NCBI RefSeq assembly: GCF_015245355.1
Contig: NZ_CP063311.1
Location: forward strand, 1,261,313-1,325,312
Length of the DNA stretch: 64,000 bases
Source of the DNA: Anabaenopsis elenkinii CCIBt3563
Lineage (GTDB): Bacteria > Cyanobacteriota > Cyanobacteriia > Cyanobacteriales > Nostocaceae
Reading direction: 5' to 3'
Shown: positions 18,117 through 27,079 of the stretch, one piece after another
Numbering within the stretch: the first letter of the stretch is position 1
How the letters are laid out: every line of letters begins with the position of its first letter
Notes under the pieces: generated by a model
Told to the model about the DNA's origin: nothing
Databases searched by the model: none
Seen by the model: only the letters and a program-made list of their open reading frames with translations
Program-made: the position numbers and the translations under genes

Positions 18117-18944
18117 ATATTTTTTTGTCAACAAATCAGGTTCTAATTTCTACTTAATTGTTTCGGCGCTAGACAAGTTCATCAAATATTTTTATTTCCC
18201 TGAAGTCAAATGTATTTGATCATACTTTTATACCCATAAAAATTGATATTTTCCATATATGTAATGTACCAGACAATTTTGTCTTAACAATTCGTGGCAT
18301 AAATATTTAAAATCCTCTATAAAAAACCCAATTGTCTTTCCAGGGATTCCGGAAATGGTCTGAATAACTACTAAATAGGATATAGTGTTTTTCATCCTGT
18401 TGATAGATATTCAACCCTTTGTACATATGAGATGCTTTTATACAAATAAACTATTTTGTAAAATTAGACTAGTCAAACCATGCCCTTGAGGAACCTGGAT
18501 GAAGTCAGTACCGAACCCAAACCAAGATGATGATTTATTATTATGTAGTAAATTCTCACCGATGAAGCAGAAAAACTCATGTAACTTATAAAAGATTAAC
18601 GCTAGGGGGTATTTACCCGAGTTTTTTATATTTGTTAAGGTGGATAAAGGTTGAGGGCATTTGACAGATTCGGGTATTGACGAAAAAAAATCAGGAATAT
18701 CTGTGTTGGAACCTGAGAAGATAGTTTCTGGGAGCCAAAACCACTATTTGTTAGAGGTTCTATCTAACACAGAACCACGAAAAACCAGCTAGGGGCTGAT
18801 TTTCACTAATGAATAAGCAATTAGCTTTCCGGGTATATTCTTCTGACAAAAGGGTGCATTTGTTGGTTAGGGAAAACTACCAAGCTTAAAGCAGCGTGTC
18901 ATGAAATTATGTACCAAACAAAGCAAAAATCCCTAAAGGAAACT
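18117..18944. other. Long intergenic region upstream of the sigma factor gene
   Basis: About 0.8 kb between the divergent priA and sigma factor genes. It is AT-rich with no convincing ORF. Both promoters and a long 5' UTR for the sigma gene probably lie here; an inverted pair GAACC...GGTTC (18710-18760) may form a structure. Nothing more specific can be supported. Confidence 0.5.
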
Positions 18945-20078
18945 ATGAACATTGCTGAATTGGGAACAATGGAAATACTGGAAACTACAGTCGAACATGA
19001 AGAAAACTCAGTGGAACTTTTAGAATCAATGGTAGAGTCAGAACCCCCAATCATCGAAAATCTGGAATCAGAAGAACGTGATGGGGATGACATGGCTGCA
19101 GCAAGGCCTTCAGGATACAACAAAACTGAGCATGATGATGCTGTAGGGGCGTTTTTTAAAGAAATGGCGCGTTATCCCCTCTTAAAACCCGAAGAAGAGG
19201 TAGAGTTAGCCCGCAGAGTCCGGTTTCTCGAGGAGGTCAGGGAGGTACAAGCTGCATTGGAATTAGAACTGGGACAGTCAACCACTAAGCTACAAATAGC
19301 CTCCCAGCTAGAAATGACAGAAAAGCAGCTAGAAAACCGCTTATATCAAGGTCGAGTCGCGAAACGTAAAATGATTCGTTCCAACCTGAGATTGGTGGTG
19401 TCCATTGCTAAACGGTACCTGAATCGCGGTGTACCTTTTCTAGATTTAATCCAGGAAGGCGCTATGGGTTTAAATCGTGCTACGGAAAAATTTGACCCAG
19501 ATAAAGGTTATAAGTTCTCCACATACGCCTACTGGTGGATTAGACAAGCAATTACCCGCGCGATCGCCAATGATGCGCGAACCATCCGGTTACCCATCCA
19601 TATTGTTGAGAAACTCAACAAGCTCAAAAAAGCCCAAAGAGAACTCAAGCAAAAACTCTCTCGAAATCCCAATGAAGCCGAAATGGCCCAAGCGTTGGAA
19701 ATTAGTGTCCAACAACTGCGCCAATTGCAACAATTAAGGCGACAAGCACTTTCTCTGAATCACCGTGTGGGTAAAGAGGAAGACACAGAACTGATGGACT
19801 TGTTAGAAGACGAAGATAACCTGTCTCCAGAAGCAAAAATGAATGAAAACATGATGCGTCAGGAGATTTGGGATGTCTTGGGTGATGTGCTCACCCCCAG
19901 AGAGAAAGATGTGATATCTTTACGCTACGGCCTGACCACCAGCGAACCTTGTACCTTAGAAGAGGTTGGTAATATGTTCAATCTGTCCCGTGAACGAGTA
20001 CGACAAATTCAAAGTAAAGCCATGCGCAAGTTGCGCCGTCCTCATATCGCCAAGCGATTAAAGGGATGGTTAATTTAA
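18945..20078 (+). CDS. Group 2 RNA polymerase sigma-70 factor (possibly SigC)
   Basis: 377 aa from the ATG at 18945, preceded by AAAGGAAAC; an ATG at 18909 would add 12 residues. After an acidic N-terminal tail comes region 1.2 (DDAVGAFFKEMARYPLLKPE), region 2 with the DNA-melting aromatics (YKFSTYAYWWIRQAITRAIA), region 3, and region 4 with the -35 binding helix (TLEEVGNMFNLSRERVRQIQ). It lacks the long region 1.1 and the sequence of primary SigA, so it is a group 2 factor. QEGAMGLNRATEKFDP and FFKEMARYPLL resemble SigC as I remember it, but the subgroup should be treated as tentative. Group 2 factors direct transcription in stress or nutrient change. Confidence 0.9.
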   Translation: MNIAELGTMEILETTVEHEENSVELLESMVESEPPIIENLESEERDGDDMAAARPSGYNKTEHDDAVGAFFKEMARYPLLKPEEEVELARRVRFLEEVREVQAALELELGQSTTKLQIASQLEMTEKQLENRLYQGRVAKRKMIRSNLRLVVSIAKRYLNRGVPFLDLIQEGAMGLNRATEKFDPDKGYKFSTYAYWWIRQAITRAIANDARTIRLPIHIVEKLNKLKKAQRELKQKLSRNPNEAEMAQALEISVQQLRQLQQLRRQALSLNHRVGKEEDTELMDLLEDEDNLSPEAKMNENMMRQEIWDVLGDVLTPREKDVISLRYGLTTSEPCTLEEVGNMFNLSRERVRQIQSKAMRKLRRPHIAKRLKGWLI

Positions 20079-20401
20079 TTCCTAATTCATAATTATTAAA
20101 TAAGGTAAGCAGAGAACCCCACCACCAACACCAGTTTATTTGCCAATTTCTAAGTATGGCTAGGCCACACCAGGTATTAGGCCAGGGGTGAAAGCCAACT
20201 CATCTGTTTACGCCTAAGTCATTTTGTGTTACAGGATGTTTAAGATACCTGAAAATTAAATCTTGCATTCTGGTTAAGCTAGGCTTTCTGTCTGTTCCTA
20301 AGCTTCCTTAGGAGTTGCTCATATATTTAGGCACATCCTCATCCCAACTAATCCAAAAATTCGCTGTAGACTATGGTCTATAAACTATACATGATCAATT
20401 A
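20079..20401. other. Intergenic region with a segment shared with 28.0 kb
   Basis: No gene seen. At about 20155-20232 there is a hairpin-like GGC...GCC stretch, then TGAAAGCC, TGTTTAC and AGTCATTTTGTGTTA. The same ordered elements occur at about 28014-28072. This looks like a repeated end sequence of a mobile element or a repeated RNA structure. Confidence 0.5.
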
Positions 20402-20920
20402 ATGACTGGTTCTGACAATTTGATTTTGCGTTTTGCTGAACCCTCTGATAGCAAAGTACTGTTTAATTTAATTCAGGGGCTGGCTGAGTATGAAAAATTA
20501 TCCCACGCTGTAACTGGTAATGCTTTGGCCCTTGAGGAGCATTTATTTGGCTCTCCCAGGTATATTGAGTCCATCTTAGCCGAATATGCAGGGCAAGCAG
20601 TTGGTTTCGCGCTGTTCTTTCACAACTATTCTACCTTCTTGACTAAGCCGGGAATTTACTTAGAGGATTTGTTTGTTTTACCGGAATATCGCCGTCAAGG
20701 TGTTGGTAAGGCTCTTTTGTCTAAAGTAGCGCAAATAGCTGTAGAGCGCAATTGTGGACGCTTAGAATGGAGTGTCTTGGACTGGAATGAGTCGGCACAA
20801 GCATTCTACCGCAGTATGGGGGCTACTATTTTGGATGATTGGCGCATTTGTCGCGTTACTCAAGAGGCTATGGAACAGTTAGCAAATCGAGGTAGAAGCG
20901 AGAAATTAAAATCTCTTTGA
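20402..20920 (+). CDS. GNAT-family N-acetyltransferase
   Basis: 172 aa, a single GNAT domain. The N-terminal strand and helix (LRFAEPSDSKVLFNLIQGLAEYEKL) are followed by motif A for acetyl-CoA (LEDLFVLPEYRRQGVGKALL, with RRQGVGKA as the pyrophosphate loop). Motif B (RLEWSVLDWNESAQAFYRSMGA) places the conserved Tyr at the AFY position. It resembles the spermidine/diamine acetyltransferase-like subgroup, but the substrate cannot be read from sequence. It stands alone on the plus strand. Confidence 0.9.
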   Translation: MTGSDNLILRFAEPSDSKVLFNLIQGLAEYEKLSHAVTGNALALEEHLFGSPRYIESILAEYAGQAVGFALFFHNYSTFLTKPGIYLEDLFVLPEYRRQGVGKALLSKVAQIAVERNCGRLEWSVLDWNESAQAFYRSMGATILDDWRICRVTQEAMEQLANRGRSEKLKSL

Positions 20921-21038
20921 TAGTTTCTGCTCACAATCAAGTTTGACAGATTGTCTTTTGACGCGGGCAATTAGTTGAACTCACAATAGTTGTCAAGGGT
21001 CTTTGTCAGCAATTAACCGTTTTTGAGGAGAACACAAA

Positions 21039-21377
21039 ATGAAAAAAATTATTTCTCTGATACTTCTAACCATAACTATCTTTACCTTGGCCTTTAGTAG
21101 TCCAGCTTTAGCAGCAGATACTATTAATGGAGCGAAAATATTTAGTGCTAATTGTGCTGCTTGTCATGCTGGTGGGAGAAATTTGGTTCAAGCTAATAAA
21201 AGTTTGAACAAGAATGATCTAGAAAAATACAATATGTACTCCCTAGAGGCCATTATTAGTCAAGTTACAAATGGCAAAGCTGCTATGCCAGCTTTTAAGG
21301 GTCGTTTAAAACCAGAACAGATTTCTGATGTATCTGCTTATGTCTTAGAACAAGCAGATCAAGGTTGGAAGAGGTAG
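21039..21377 (+). CDS. petJ: Cytochrome c6
   Basis: 112 aa. A signal peptide ([20 protein letters not shown], cleavage after SPALA near residue 25) exports the protein to the thylakoid lumen. The haem motif is CAACH at residues 39-43, and a Met in [11 protein letters not shown] is the likely axial ligand. Mature length (about 87 aa) fits cytochrome c6, which carries electrons from cytochrome b6f to photosystem I or oxidase. It ends [15 protein letters not shown], typical of the family. A GAGGAG site precedes the ATG. A second c6-like gene lies 2.3 kb downstream. Confidence 0.95.
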   Translation: MKKIISLILLTITIFTLAFSSPALAADTINGAKIFSANCAACHAGGRNLVQANKSLNKNDLEKYNMYSLEAIISQVTNGKAAMPAFKGRLKPEQISDVSAYVLEQADQGWKR

Positions 21378-21629
21378 ATTCCTCCAGCTTTGGGGGACTC
21401 TACTAAATCAGGGTATAACCTTAAATGCTGCAACCGCTGCACTCGCTCTCCCTTTTGCTGGATCAGCATTAGGGAATAATGCCTTTCTGACAATTGGTAA
21501 CGAAGCATCTCAAATGCTGTGGCTTGCGTGTGGTATTAGTTCACCCAAGTCTTAGTCAAAAATTTAACAATTAGGGGTGATTTTTGCCCCGTTAATCCAA
21601 CTTGGCCAAAATTGTTAACCAGGATGCTT

Positions 21630-22556
21630 ATGACTTATTTCTGGCGATTATTCCTGACTCTCGGGCTGGCTTTTCTCCTCAATTGTTCAAATACCATTGC
21701 ATATTCCTTACCCATTGTCAATAGACTTACAGTCAGTGATTTTTTAAGTCTGGATGTAAATAATATGCAGAGTGGTAATTACCAGCCAGCAGGAAAAAAT
21801 TTTCACCAAGTGCCGCCACTTCAGGCAAATGATGCTTTAGCTGACACTGATCGATGTCAAACTCATGTGCAATTACAAGATTACCACCAAGCAATTATAA
21901 ATTGCAATCAAGCTATAAATTTAGCCCCAGATAATTGGCAAGCCTATTTACTCCGAGGACTAGCACATTATAGACGAGGCGAGGATTCAGCTGCCATAGC
22001 CGATTATAATCGGGTGATCGCTCTTGAGCCTGTTGATTTTCGAGCTTACTACAACCGGGGTCTAGCCCATACCGGTGAGGGAAAATACTCCCAGGCTATT
22101 ACTGATTATAATTTAGCCCTAACTCAAATTCCCTCAACCACAAGTTTATTCCTCGCCGAAATCTACAATGATCGAGGTTTAGCCTACTTACTCTTACAAA
22201 ACTATCCAGCTGCTATCCTCGACTTTAATCGAGCAATTCGCCTCAATGACCAGGATCATAGAGCTTACTTTAATCGTGGTTGTGCGGAGGGCAGAAATGG
22301 TAATAACCTGAGTGCCATCCGTAATTTTTCCCAAGTTATCAAACTTGAGCCTGGCTATGCCCCAGCTTACCTAAATCGGGGTATAGCTCGATATGATTTA
22401 GGATATCATCAAGGCGCGATCGCCGACCTGAAAAAAGCATCTGAATACTTTCAAAATCAAGGAAAAAGTATCGCCTATAAAATAACTATCGACTTACTTC
22501 ACAATTTGCAACAAAAAATCGAATTGCTCACGGAAATCGCACTGTTATACCCTTAA
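21630..22556 (+). CDS. TPR repeat protein, exported
   Basis: 308 aa from the ATG at 21630, which has AGG six bases upstream; ATG 21624 and TTG 21612 are alternatives. A hydrophobic N-terminus (YFWRLFLTLGLAFLLNCSNT) looks like a signal or lipoprotein-type sequence with a Cys. From about residue 75 come five to six tetratricopeptide repeats (YHQAIINCNQAINLAPDNWQ, DSAAIADYNRVIALEPVD, KYSQAITDYNLAL, YPAAILDFNRAIRLN, LSAIRNFSQVIKLEPGY, HQGAIADLKKA). TPRs mediate protein contacts; the partner is unknown. Confidence 0.88.
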   Translation: MTYFWRLFLTLGLAFLLNCSNTIAYSLPIVNRLTVSDFLSLDVNNMQSGNYQPAGKNFHQVPPLQANDALADTDRCQTHVQLQDYHQAIINCNQAINLAPDNWQAYLLRGLAHYRRGEDSAAIADYNRVIALEPVDFRAYYNRGLAHTGEGKYSQAITDYNLALTQIPSTTSLFLAEIYNDRGLAYLLLQNYPAAILDFNRAIRLNDQDHRAYFNRGCAEGRNGNNLSAIRNFSQVIKLEPGYAPAYLNRGIARYDLGYHQGAIADLKKASEYFQNQGKSIAYKITIDLLHNLQQKIELLTEIALLYP

Positions 22557-22679
22557 GGAAATTCAGCAAGAAAATATTTCTAGCTAGAGGTAGAAATATA
22601 TTAAGTCTGTTCAACATTAGTGATAATACTCGTTACTATTGATATGAGTGACCATCAAAAAGATTAATTATCCCATCCT

Positions 22680-23573
22680 ATGTATGACTCATCGATGGAC
22701 TCCTGCGAAGAAGTGGAAACTGGGGAGGATGCTCCACCGTTACCATTGCCTGAACAAGGGAACATCCAGGAGAATCAAAATATATTCGGTGATCAAACAA
22801 TAACCGACATAGCCACAGAAATTACTAAACTTCCCTGTGGTTGGCAGGCTGAAGCCTTCTATAAGCTACCGAGAAATCAAGCGATCGCAGTTTATCAATA
22901 CCTGAATAGTAGCGTGCAAGAACGCCTCAGAGAAGACTTTCACAAACAAGACACCTTAAATTTTACTGCCGAATTATCCCCCCAAGAGCGCCGACAACTC
23001 TTTGAATTACTGTACACACCTAACCCCCAAGAGAATGAGGAACATAGCCCCCTAGGAATTGTCAAACGGCGCTTAGGTTGGCTGTTCATTCTGCTGGTTG
23101 CCAGTACCAGTACTACAGCTGTAATTAAAAGCCAGCAAGAGATTTTGCAGCAAGTAGTTGTCCTGGCTAGCTTTATCCCCCTTCTGATTGCCTACGGAGG
23201 AAACGTTAGTACACAAACAGCCACAGTTGTTGTACGTGCGCTCCATTCCCAGAAGTCTCAATTCAACGCTCTGATAACACAAGTTCTTTACCGAGAGATG
23301 ACCGCTGGTATGATTATCGGGGTAATTCTGGGAATCCTGGTAACAGGGGAAGCATTACTATTACAAGATAATCCCATTGTGGCACTAGTAATAGGCATAA
23401 GCCTCTTTGCTATTTCCCTCTTAGCCAGTTTCTGCGGCTCCATGCTGCCATTCTTCTTCCAGGTGCTAGGATTTGACCCAGCTTTAATGTCTGCTCCTTT
23501 AGCTGCTACCCTTGTAGATGTAGCGGGAATCCTAATTTACCTGCAAATAGCACGGTTGATATTAGACATTTAA
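22680..23573 (+). CDS. MgtE-like divalent cation transporter lacking CBS domains
   Basis: 297 aa, shorter than the roughly 450 aa of standard MgtE. Residues about 45-120 form a reduced MgtE N-domain (LPRNQAIAVYQYLNSSVQER, ELSPQERRQLFELL). The CBS pair that senses Mg2+ is absent. The C-terminal pore domain is complete, with about five helices (from GWLFILLVAST) and the two signature stretches: AYGGNVSTQTATVVVRAL, and DPALMSAPLAATLVDVAGIL. It probably moves Mg2+ or a related cation across the plasma membrane. Loss of CBS domains implies different gating. Similar short forms occur in cyanobacteria. Confidence 0.85.
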   Translation: MYDSSMDSCEEVETGEDAPPLPLPEQGNIQENQNIFGDQTITDIATEITKLPCGWQAEAFYKLPRNQAIAVYQYLNSSVQERLREDFHKQDTLNFTAELSPQERRQLFELLYTPNPQENEEHSPLGIVKRRLGWLFILLVASTSTTAVIKSQQEILQQVVVLASFIPLLIAYGGNVSTQTATVVVRALHSQKSQFNALITQVLYREMTAGMIIGVILGILVTGEALLLQDNPIVALVIGISLFAISLLASFCGSMLPFFFQVLGFDPALMSAPLAATLVDVAGILIYLQIARLILDI

Positions 23574-23639
23574 ATCAAGCAAAACCTTTTGTGAGTGGGT
23601 ATCTTACCTGCTCATTAGCGTAGGTTGACAAGCTCCCCT

Positions 23640-24020
23640 ATGATATTGATAGCCACATCAGTATTCAGTATTCGGAGTAATTTTGTGCACAGACTACTCA
23701 TATTGCCCATAACCACAATATTCCTATTCATAAATACTTTTACCTTCCCTGTTATGGCAGCAGACATCAATCATGGGGCAGAAATTTTTAGTATTCATTG
23801 TGCCGGATGTCATATCAACGGCGGTAACATTATCCGACGGGGAAAAAACTTGAAAAAGCCAGCCCTAGAAAAATATGGTATGAACACCATAGAAGCAGTC
23901 ACATCTATAGTCACCAACGGCAAAAATAATATGTCAGCCTACCAAGACCGCCTCACCCCAGAGGAAATACAAGCAGTAGCCTCATATGTACTCCAACAAG
24001 CCGAAACCGGTTGGCGTTAA
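23640..24020 (+). CDS. Cytochrome c6-like protein, second copy
   Basis: 126 aa from ATG 23640; a TTG five codons earlier is possible. A long hydrophobic leader (FVHRLLILPITTIFLFINTF, cleavage after PVMA) precedes a cytochrome c domain with CAGCH and a candidate axial Met in KNNMSAYQDRL. It is clearly related to petJ at 21039 (same ending YVLQQAETGWR) but differs around the haem: it reads GGNIIRRGKNLKK after the CxxCH. It is probably a c6B/c6C-type paralogue whose redox partners are unclear. It lies just before an aldo/keto reductase gene (56 bp). Confidence 0.88.
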   Translation: MILIATSVFSIRSNFVHRLLILPITTIFLFINTFTFPVMAADINHGAEIFSIHCAGCHINGGNIIRRGKNLKKPALEKYGMNTIEAVTSIVTNGKNNMSAYQDRLTPEEIQAVASYVLQQAETGWR

Positions 24021-24076
24021 ACACCCACAACTGATATCTACATCTGTGGTTCCTATAAAAATCAAAGATTAAAAAT

Positions 24077-25096
24077 ATGCCATTACCACTACAAAGCCGA
24101 CTGCAATTCACCCCCGACCTAAATATTTGTCGCATCTTAAATGGGATGTGGCAAGTTTCCGGCGGACACGGACGCATTAACCCCAAAACCGCAATAGACG
24201 CGATGTTTCAATACATGGATGCAGGTTTTACCACTTGGGACTTAGCAGACCATTATGGACCGGCGGAAGATTTTATTGGTGAGTTTCGCCGTCAAGTGAT
24301 TAAAACCCGTGGTGAACAGGCTTTAGCTGGGATCCAAGCCTTCACCAAATGGGTACCTCGTCCGGGAAAAATGACCAAAAAGCTCGTAGAGGAAAATATC
24401 AACATTTCCCTCAAAAGGATGGATGTAGCATCTTTGGACTTGATGCAGTTCCATTGGTGGGAATATCGAGACCCCAATTATCTAGATGCCCTTAAGTATA
24501 TGGCAGAACTACAAACTGAGGGTAAGATTAAGCATTTAGCCTTAACTAACTTTGATACGGAACACCTGAAAATTATTGTCGATGCAGGGATTAAAATAGT
24601 TTCTAATCAAGTACAATTTTCTCTGGTTGACCGCCGTCCCTTAGTCAATATGGTCTGGTTTTGTCAAGAGCATGACATCAAACTCTTTACTTACGGTTCT
24701 CTGTGCGGTGGTTTGCTATCAGAGAAATATTTGGGTAAACCAGAACCGCGAGGAAATGAATTAACTACGGTTAGCTTAAGAAAGTATAAAAATATGGTAG
24801 ATGCTTGGGGGAATTGGCAGTTATTTCAAGAACTGCTATCTACACTCAAGCAAATTGCCCAGAGGCATAATGTCAGTATTTCTAACGTAGCAACACGTTA
24901 TATTTTAGATCAGCCATCTGTGGGAGGGGTGATAGTTGGCGCAAGATTAAGTATATCTGAACACATAGAAGATAATGAAAAAATATTTAGTTTTACCCTA
25001 GATACACAGGAGAGCGATCGCATTAATTCTATTTGCAGCCAGTCACGGGATTTATATCAATTAATTGGCGACTGCGGCGACGAGTATCGGCGATAA
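24077..25096 (+). CDS. Aldo/keto reductase
   Basis: 339 aa, NADPH-dependent (beta/alpha)8-barrel oxidoreductase. The catalytic tetrad is recognisable: Asp and Tyr in DLADHYGPAEDF, Lys in AFTKWVPRPG, His in MQFHWWEYRDP. The C-terminal cofactor region includes VGGVIVGARLSISEHIEDN. The substrate is not evident. Spacing suggests it may be expressed with the downstream VOC-family gene 27 bp away. Confidence 0.9.
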   Translation: MPLPLQSRLQFTPDLNICRILNGMWQVSGGHGRINPKTAIDAMFQYMDAGFTTWDLADHYGPAEDFIGEFRRQVIKTRGEQALAGIQAFTKWVPRPGKMTKKLVEENINISLKRMDVASLDLMQFHWWEYRDPNYLDALKYMAELQTEGKIKHLALTNFDTEHLKIIVDAGIKIVSNQVQFSLVDRRPLVNMVWFCQEHDIKLFTYGSLCGGLLSEKYLGKPEPRGNELTTVSLRKYKNMVDAWGNWQLFQELLSTLKQIAQRHNVSISNVATRYILDQPSVGGVIVGARLSISEHIEDNEKIFSFTLDTQESDRINSICSQSRDLYQLIGDCGDEYRR

Positions 25097-25123
25097 CTAC
25101 AACCAACAGGAGCAGTTTCTAGT

Positions 25124-25588
25124 ATGCAACCTAGCACTACCCCCAAACCCAGCCTTATAGGCGGGAATCTCCGTTCTATCCATCATATTGCCCTCAATGT
25201 CAAGGATATGCAAGCTTCACGCTACTTCTACGGTACTATTTTAGGTTTGCATGAACTCACTGGGGAGGAGGTACCAGCCACCTTAGTAGAACTGGTGAAT
25301 ACAGGGAAAGTCGCTAACTTTGTCACTCCCGATGGGACAATTTTAGATTTATTCTGGACACCGGAATTATCACCACCAGATCCCAATCCAGAAAAAACCT
25401 TTACCAGAGCATACCATCTCGCCTTTGACATAGATCCGCGATTATTTGAGTCAGCTGTCACAGTCCTGAGAGAAAATCACATTCTGATCGCCCATGGGCC
25501 TGTGACTCGTCCTACAGGTAAAGGTGTATACTTTTATGATCCCGACGGGTTTATGCTAGAAATTCGCTGCAATCCCACATCAGACTAA
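25124..25588 (+). CDS. VOC-family (glyoxalase/dioxygenase fold) protein
   Basis: 154 aa, one vicinal-oxygen-chelate module made of two beta-alpha-beta-beta-beta units. The first metal ligand is the His of IHHIALNVKDMQASRYFYG; the last is Glu in YDPDGFMLEIRC. A central YHLAFDID supplies another His. The family includes glyoxalase I, extradiol dioxygenases and resistance proteins, and the exact reaction cannot be assigned. It lies directly after an aldo/keto reductase, so both may act on reactive carbonyls, but that is inference. Confidence 0.88.
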   Translation: MQPSTTPKPSLIGGNLRSIHHIALNVKDMQASRYFYGTILGLHELTGEEVPATLVELVNTGKVANFVTPDGTILDLFWTPELSPPDPNPEKTFTRAYHLAFDIDPRLFESAVTVLRENHILIAHGPVTRPTGKGVYFYDPDGFMLEIRCNPTSD

Positions 25589-25653
25589 AAATCTCAATTC
25601 CTCTGGTGGTTACACCCTGCTGAAGCACAACTCGCAGGGTTGCATCAAATTGA

Positions 25654-26007
25654 TTAACCAAAAGTTGAGTTATTCCAACCCCACATTGTAGCCTTAACAT
25701 CCACAAATTCTATATAAATCCGATTTTCAGGGACACCTAAATAATGGTGAATCTTTTGGCAAAACTCATGAGTCATGGCTTGAGTTTGCTGATGTTTCAT
25801 AGTCCCTATACTTTTAATTTCAATATAGCAAGCCGGGTCTGTAGTCCCTGCAAAAGTCATAGGAATATCCGACTCAAAGGCGGTCATCACGTAAGATTCA
25901 GGTTTGCCTAAATGTTGTGCTAACTTGCTGGATAAGTTCTTGAGCATGCTTTCAACATCTGCTCTGTGAGGCATAGATACAGAAGTTTGGACTTTGAGTA
26001 AAGGCAT
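25654..26007 (-). CDS. MIF-like phenylpyruvate tautomerase
   Basis: 117 aa, the length of macrophage migration inhibitory factor homologues. Pro2, the catalytic base of the tautomerase superfamily once Met is removed, is present (MPLLKVQTSV). The conserved Lys sits in HLGKPESYVM, and the rest (AGTTDPACYIEIKSIG, ENRIYIEFVDVKATMWGWN) follows the MIF pattern, ending with NSTFG. It converges with the VOC gene. The physiological role in cyanobacteria is unknown. Confidence 0.92.
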   Translation of the reverse strand: MPLLKVQTSVSMPHRADVESMLKNLSSKLAQHLGKPESYVMTAFESDIPMTFAGTTDPACYIEIKSIGTMKHQQTQAMTHEFCQKIHHYLGVPENRIYIEFVDVKATMWGWNNSTFG

Positions 26008-26089
26008 AGTATTGAGTTAGAATTACAGTTTTTGTGAATATCCTTAACTTTATCGAACTCCGGGGAAAATGGATATAGCTGATAGATGT

Positions 26090-26896
26090 TTAATTATGGG
26101 TTGAGCGAAATATATGACTGTGTTCGGGATGGTATAAACGCGATCTCCGCCGGGAGGGAGTATCCCATGGCTGTTGTCCTGGTACAAGTGCTGGACTAAT
26201 GATATAAAGTGTGGTACGAATTAGGTTATGTTCATGAGTAGAGTTTGCCATTTCCCGCAATGGCACAACCATGATTTTCTCATCAGGCCAGCCCACGCGA
26301 AAGCAAATGGCTACGGGCGTATCCTCGGGATAATGTGCTAAAAGTTTGGCTTGGGCGGTTTCTATGTGACGCGCACTTAGATATAAACACAGACTAGCTT
26401 GATGTGCTGCTAGGGAGGCTAACTCCTCCGTGGGGGGGACGTGAGTCCGTCCACTGATGCGCGTGAGGATAATGGTTTGGACTAAACTGGGTACAGTTAA
26501 CTCAATTTTGAGCTTCGCCGCTGCAGCTTGAAAGGCGCTAATACCAGGGATGATCTCAAAGGGGATATTAGCCTTAGCTAAGAGTTGCATTTGCTCATGA
26601 ATAGCACTGTAAAGGCTGGGATCTCCAGAATGGAGACGGACTACAGATTTTTGCGATCGCACCGCTGCCCTCATCAGTGCTAAAATTTCCTCTAAGGTCT
26701 TATTTGCAGTGGGGATAATTTCCGCATCTTCTCCACATAAATTTACAATTTCTTCTGGTATTAAAGAATCAGCAAATAAAATTACATCTGCAACCGCCAG
26801 GAGTTTCTGGGCTTTGACTGTTAGTAACTCCGGATCTCCTGGTCCTGCTCCCACAATATAAACTGCTGGTTGGAGAATATCTGGATTATTTTTCAT
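26090..26896 (-). CDS. cobM: Precorrin-4 C11-methyltransferase
   Basis: 268 aa. The SAM-binding start VYIVGAGPGDPELLTVKAQ and the central VVRLHSGDPSLYSAIHEQM are hallmarks of tetrapyrrole methyltransferases. FEIIPGISAFQAAAAKL and LTVPSLVQTIILTRISGRT point to CobM/CbiF, which methylates C-11 in cobalamin synthesis. There are no other cob genes in the window. About 15 bases of AT-rich DNA precede the ATG with no strong ribosome-binding site. Confidence 0.93.
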   Translation of the reverse strand: MKNNPDILQPAVYIVGAGPGDPELLTVKAQKLLAVADVILFADSLIPEEIVNLCGEDAEIIPTANKTLEEILALMRAAVRSQKSVVRLHSGDPSLYSAIHEQMQLLAKANIPFEIIPGISAFQAAAAKLKIELTVPSLVQTIILTRISGRTHVPPTEELASLAAHQASLCLYLSARHIETAQAKLLAHYPEDTPVAICFRVGWPDEKIMVVPLREMANSTHEHNLIRTTLYIISPALVPGQQPWDTPSRRRSRLYHPEHSHIFRSTHN

Positions 26897-26940
26897 ACAA
26901 ATAATAATGATTTATTTTCTGTAATTTACGCGAGATATAA

Positions 26941-27018
26941 ATGACAAAAAGCTTTTTTTGGGATTTTGGCTTTAAGTTTCCGGATGGTTCTTTAATTATT
27001 AGTAGAGATGAATGGTAG
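26941..27018 (+). CDS. Possible small protein or leader peptide (25 aa)
   Basis: An ATG-to-TAG frame encoding 25 residues, beginning MTKSFFWDFGF and ending SRDEW. It is followed 15 bp later by a very strong plus-strand terminator (27034-27062). It lies between two minus-strand genes, so a plus-strand terminator here needs its own transcript. The peptide is rich in Phe and has two Trp. No clear Shine-Dalgarno sequence is seen. It may be a small mRNA, a regulatory RNA in which the frame is incidental, or a leader. Confidence 0.35.
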   Translation: MTKSFFWDFGFKFPDGSLIISRDEW

Positions 27019-27033
27019 ATGCACCCTGGTTAG

Positions 27034-27062
27034 GCCCTAGAGTTTACTCTAGGGCATTTTTT
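27034..27062 (+). terminator. Strong rho-independent terminator, plus strand
   Basis: A perfect 10-bp stem GCCCTAGAGT (27034-27043) with ACTCTAGGGC (27046-27055), a 2-nt loop, then ATTTTTT. The T-run is on the plus strand, so it ends a plus-strand transcript that would include the 25-codon frame at 26941. Confidence 0.9.
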
Positions 27063-27079
27063 CCCTATATATCCCTTAT

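Noticed and set aside
18945-20078. Assignment as the primary sigma factor SigA
   Set aside because: The N-terminal region 1.1 and the conserved region 1.2 sequence of primary cyanobacterial SigA are absent; it is a group 2 factor.
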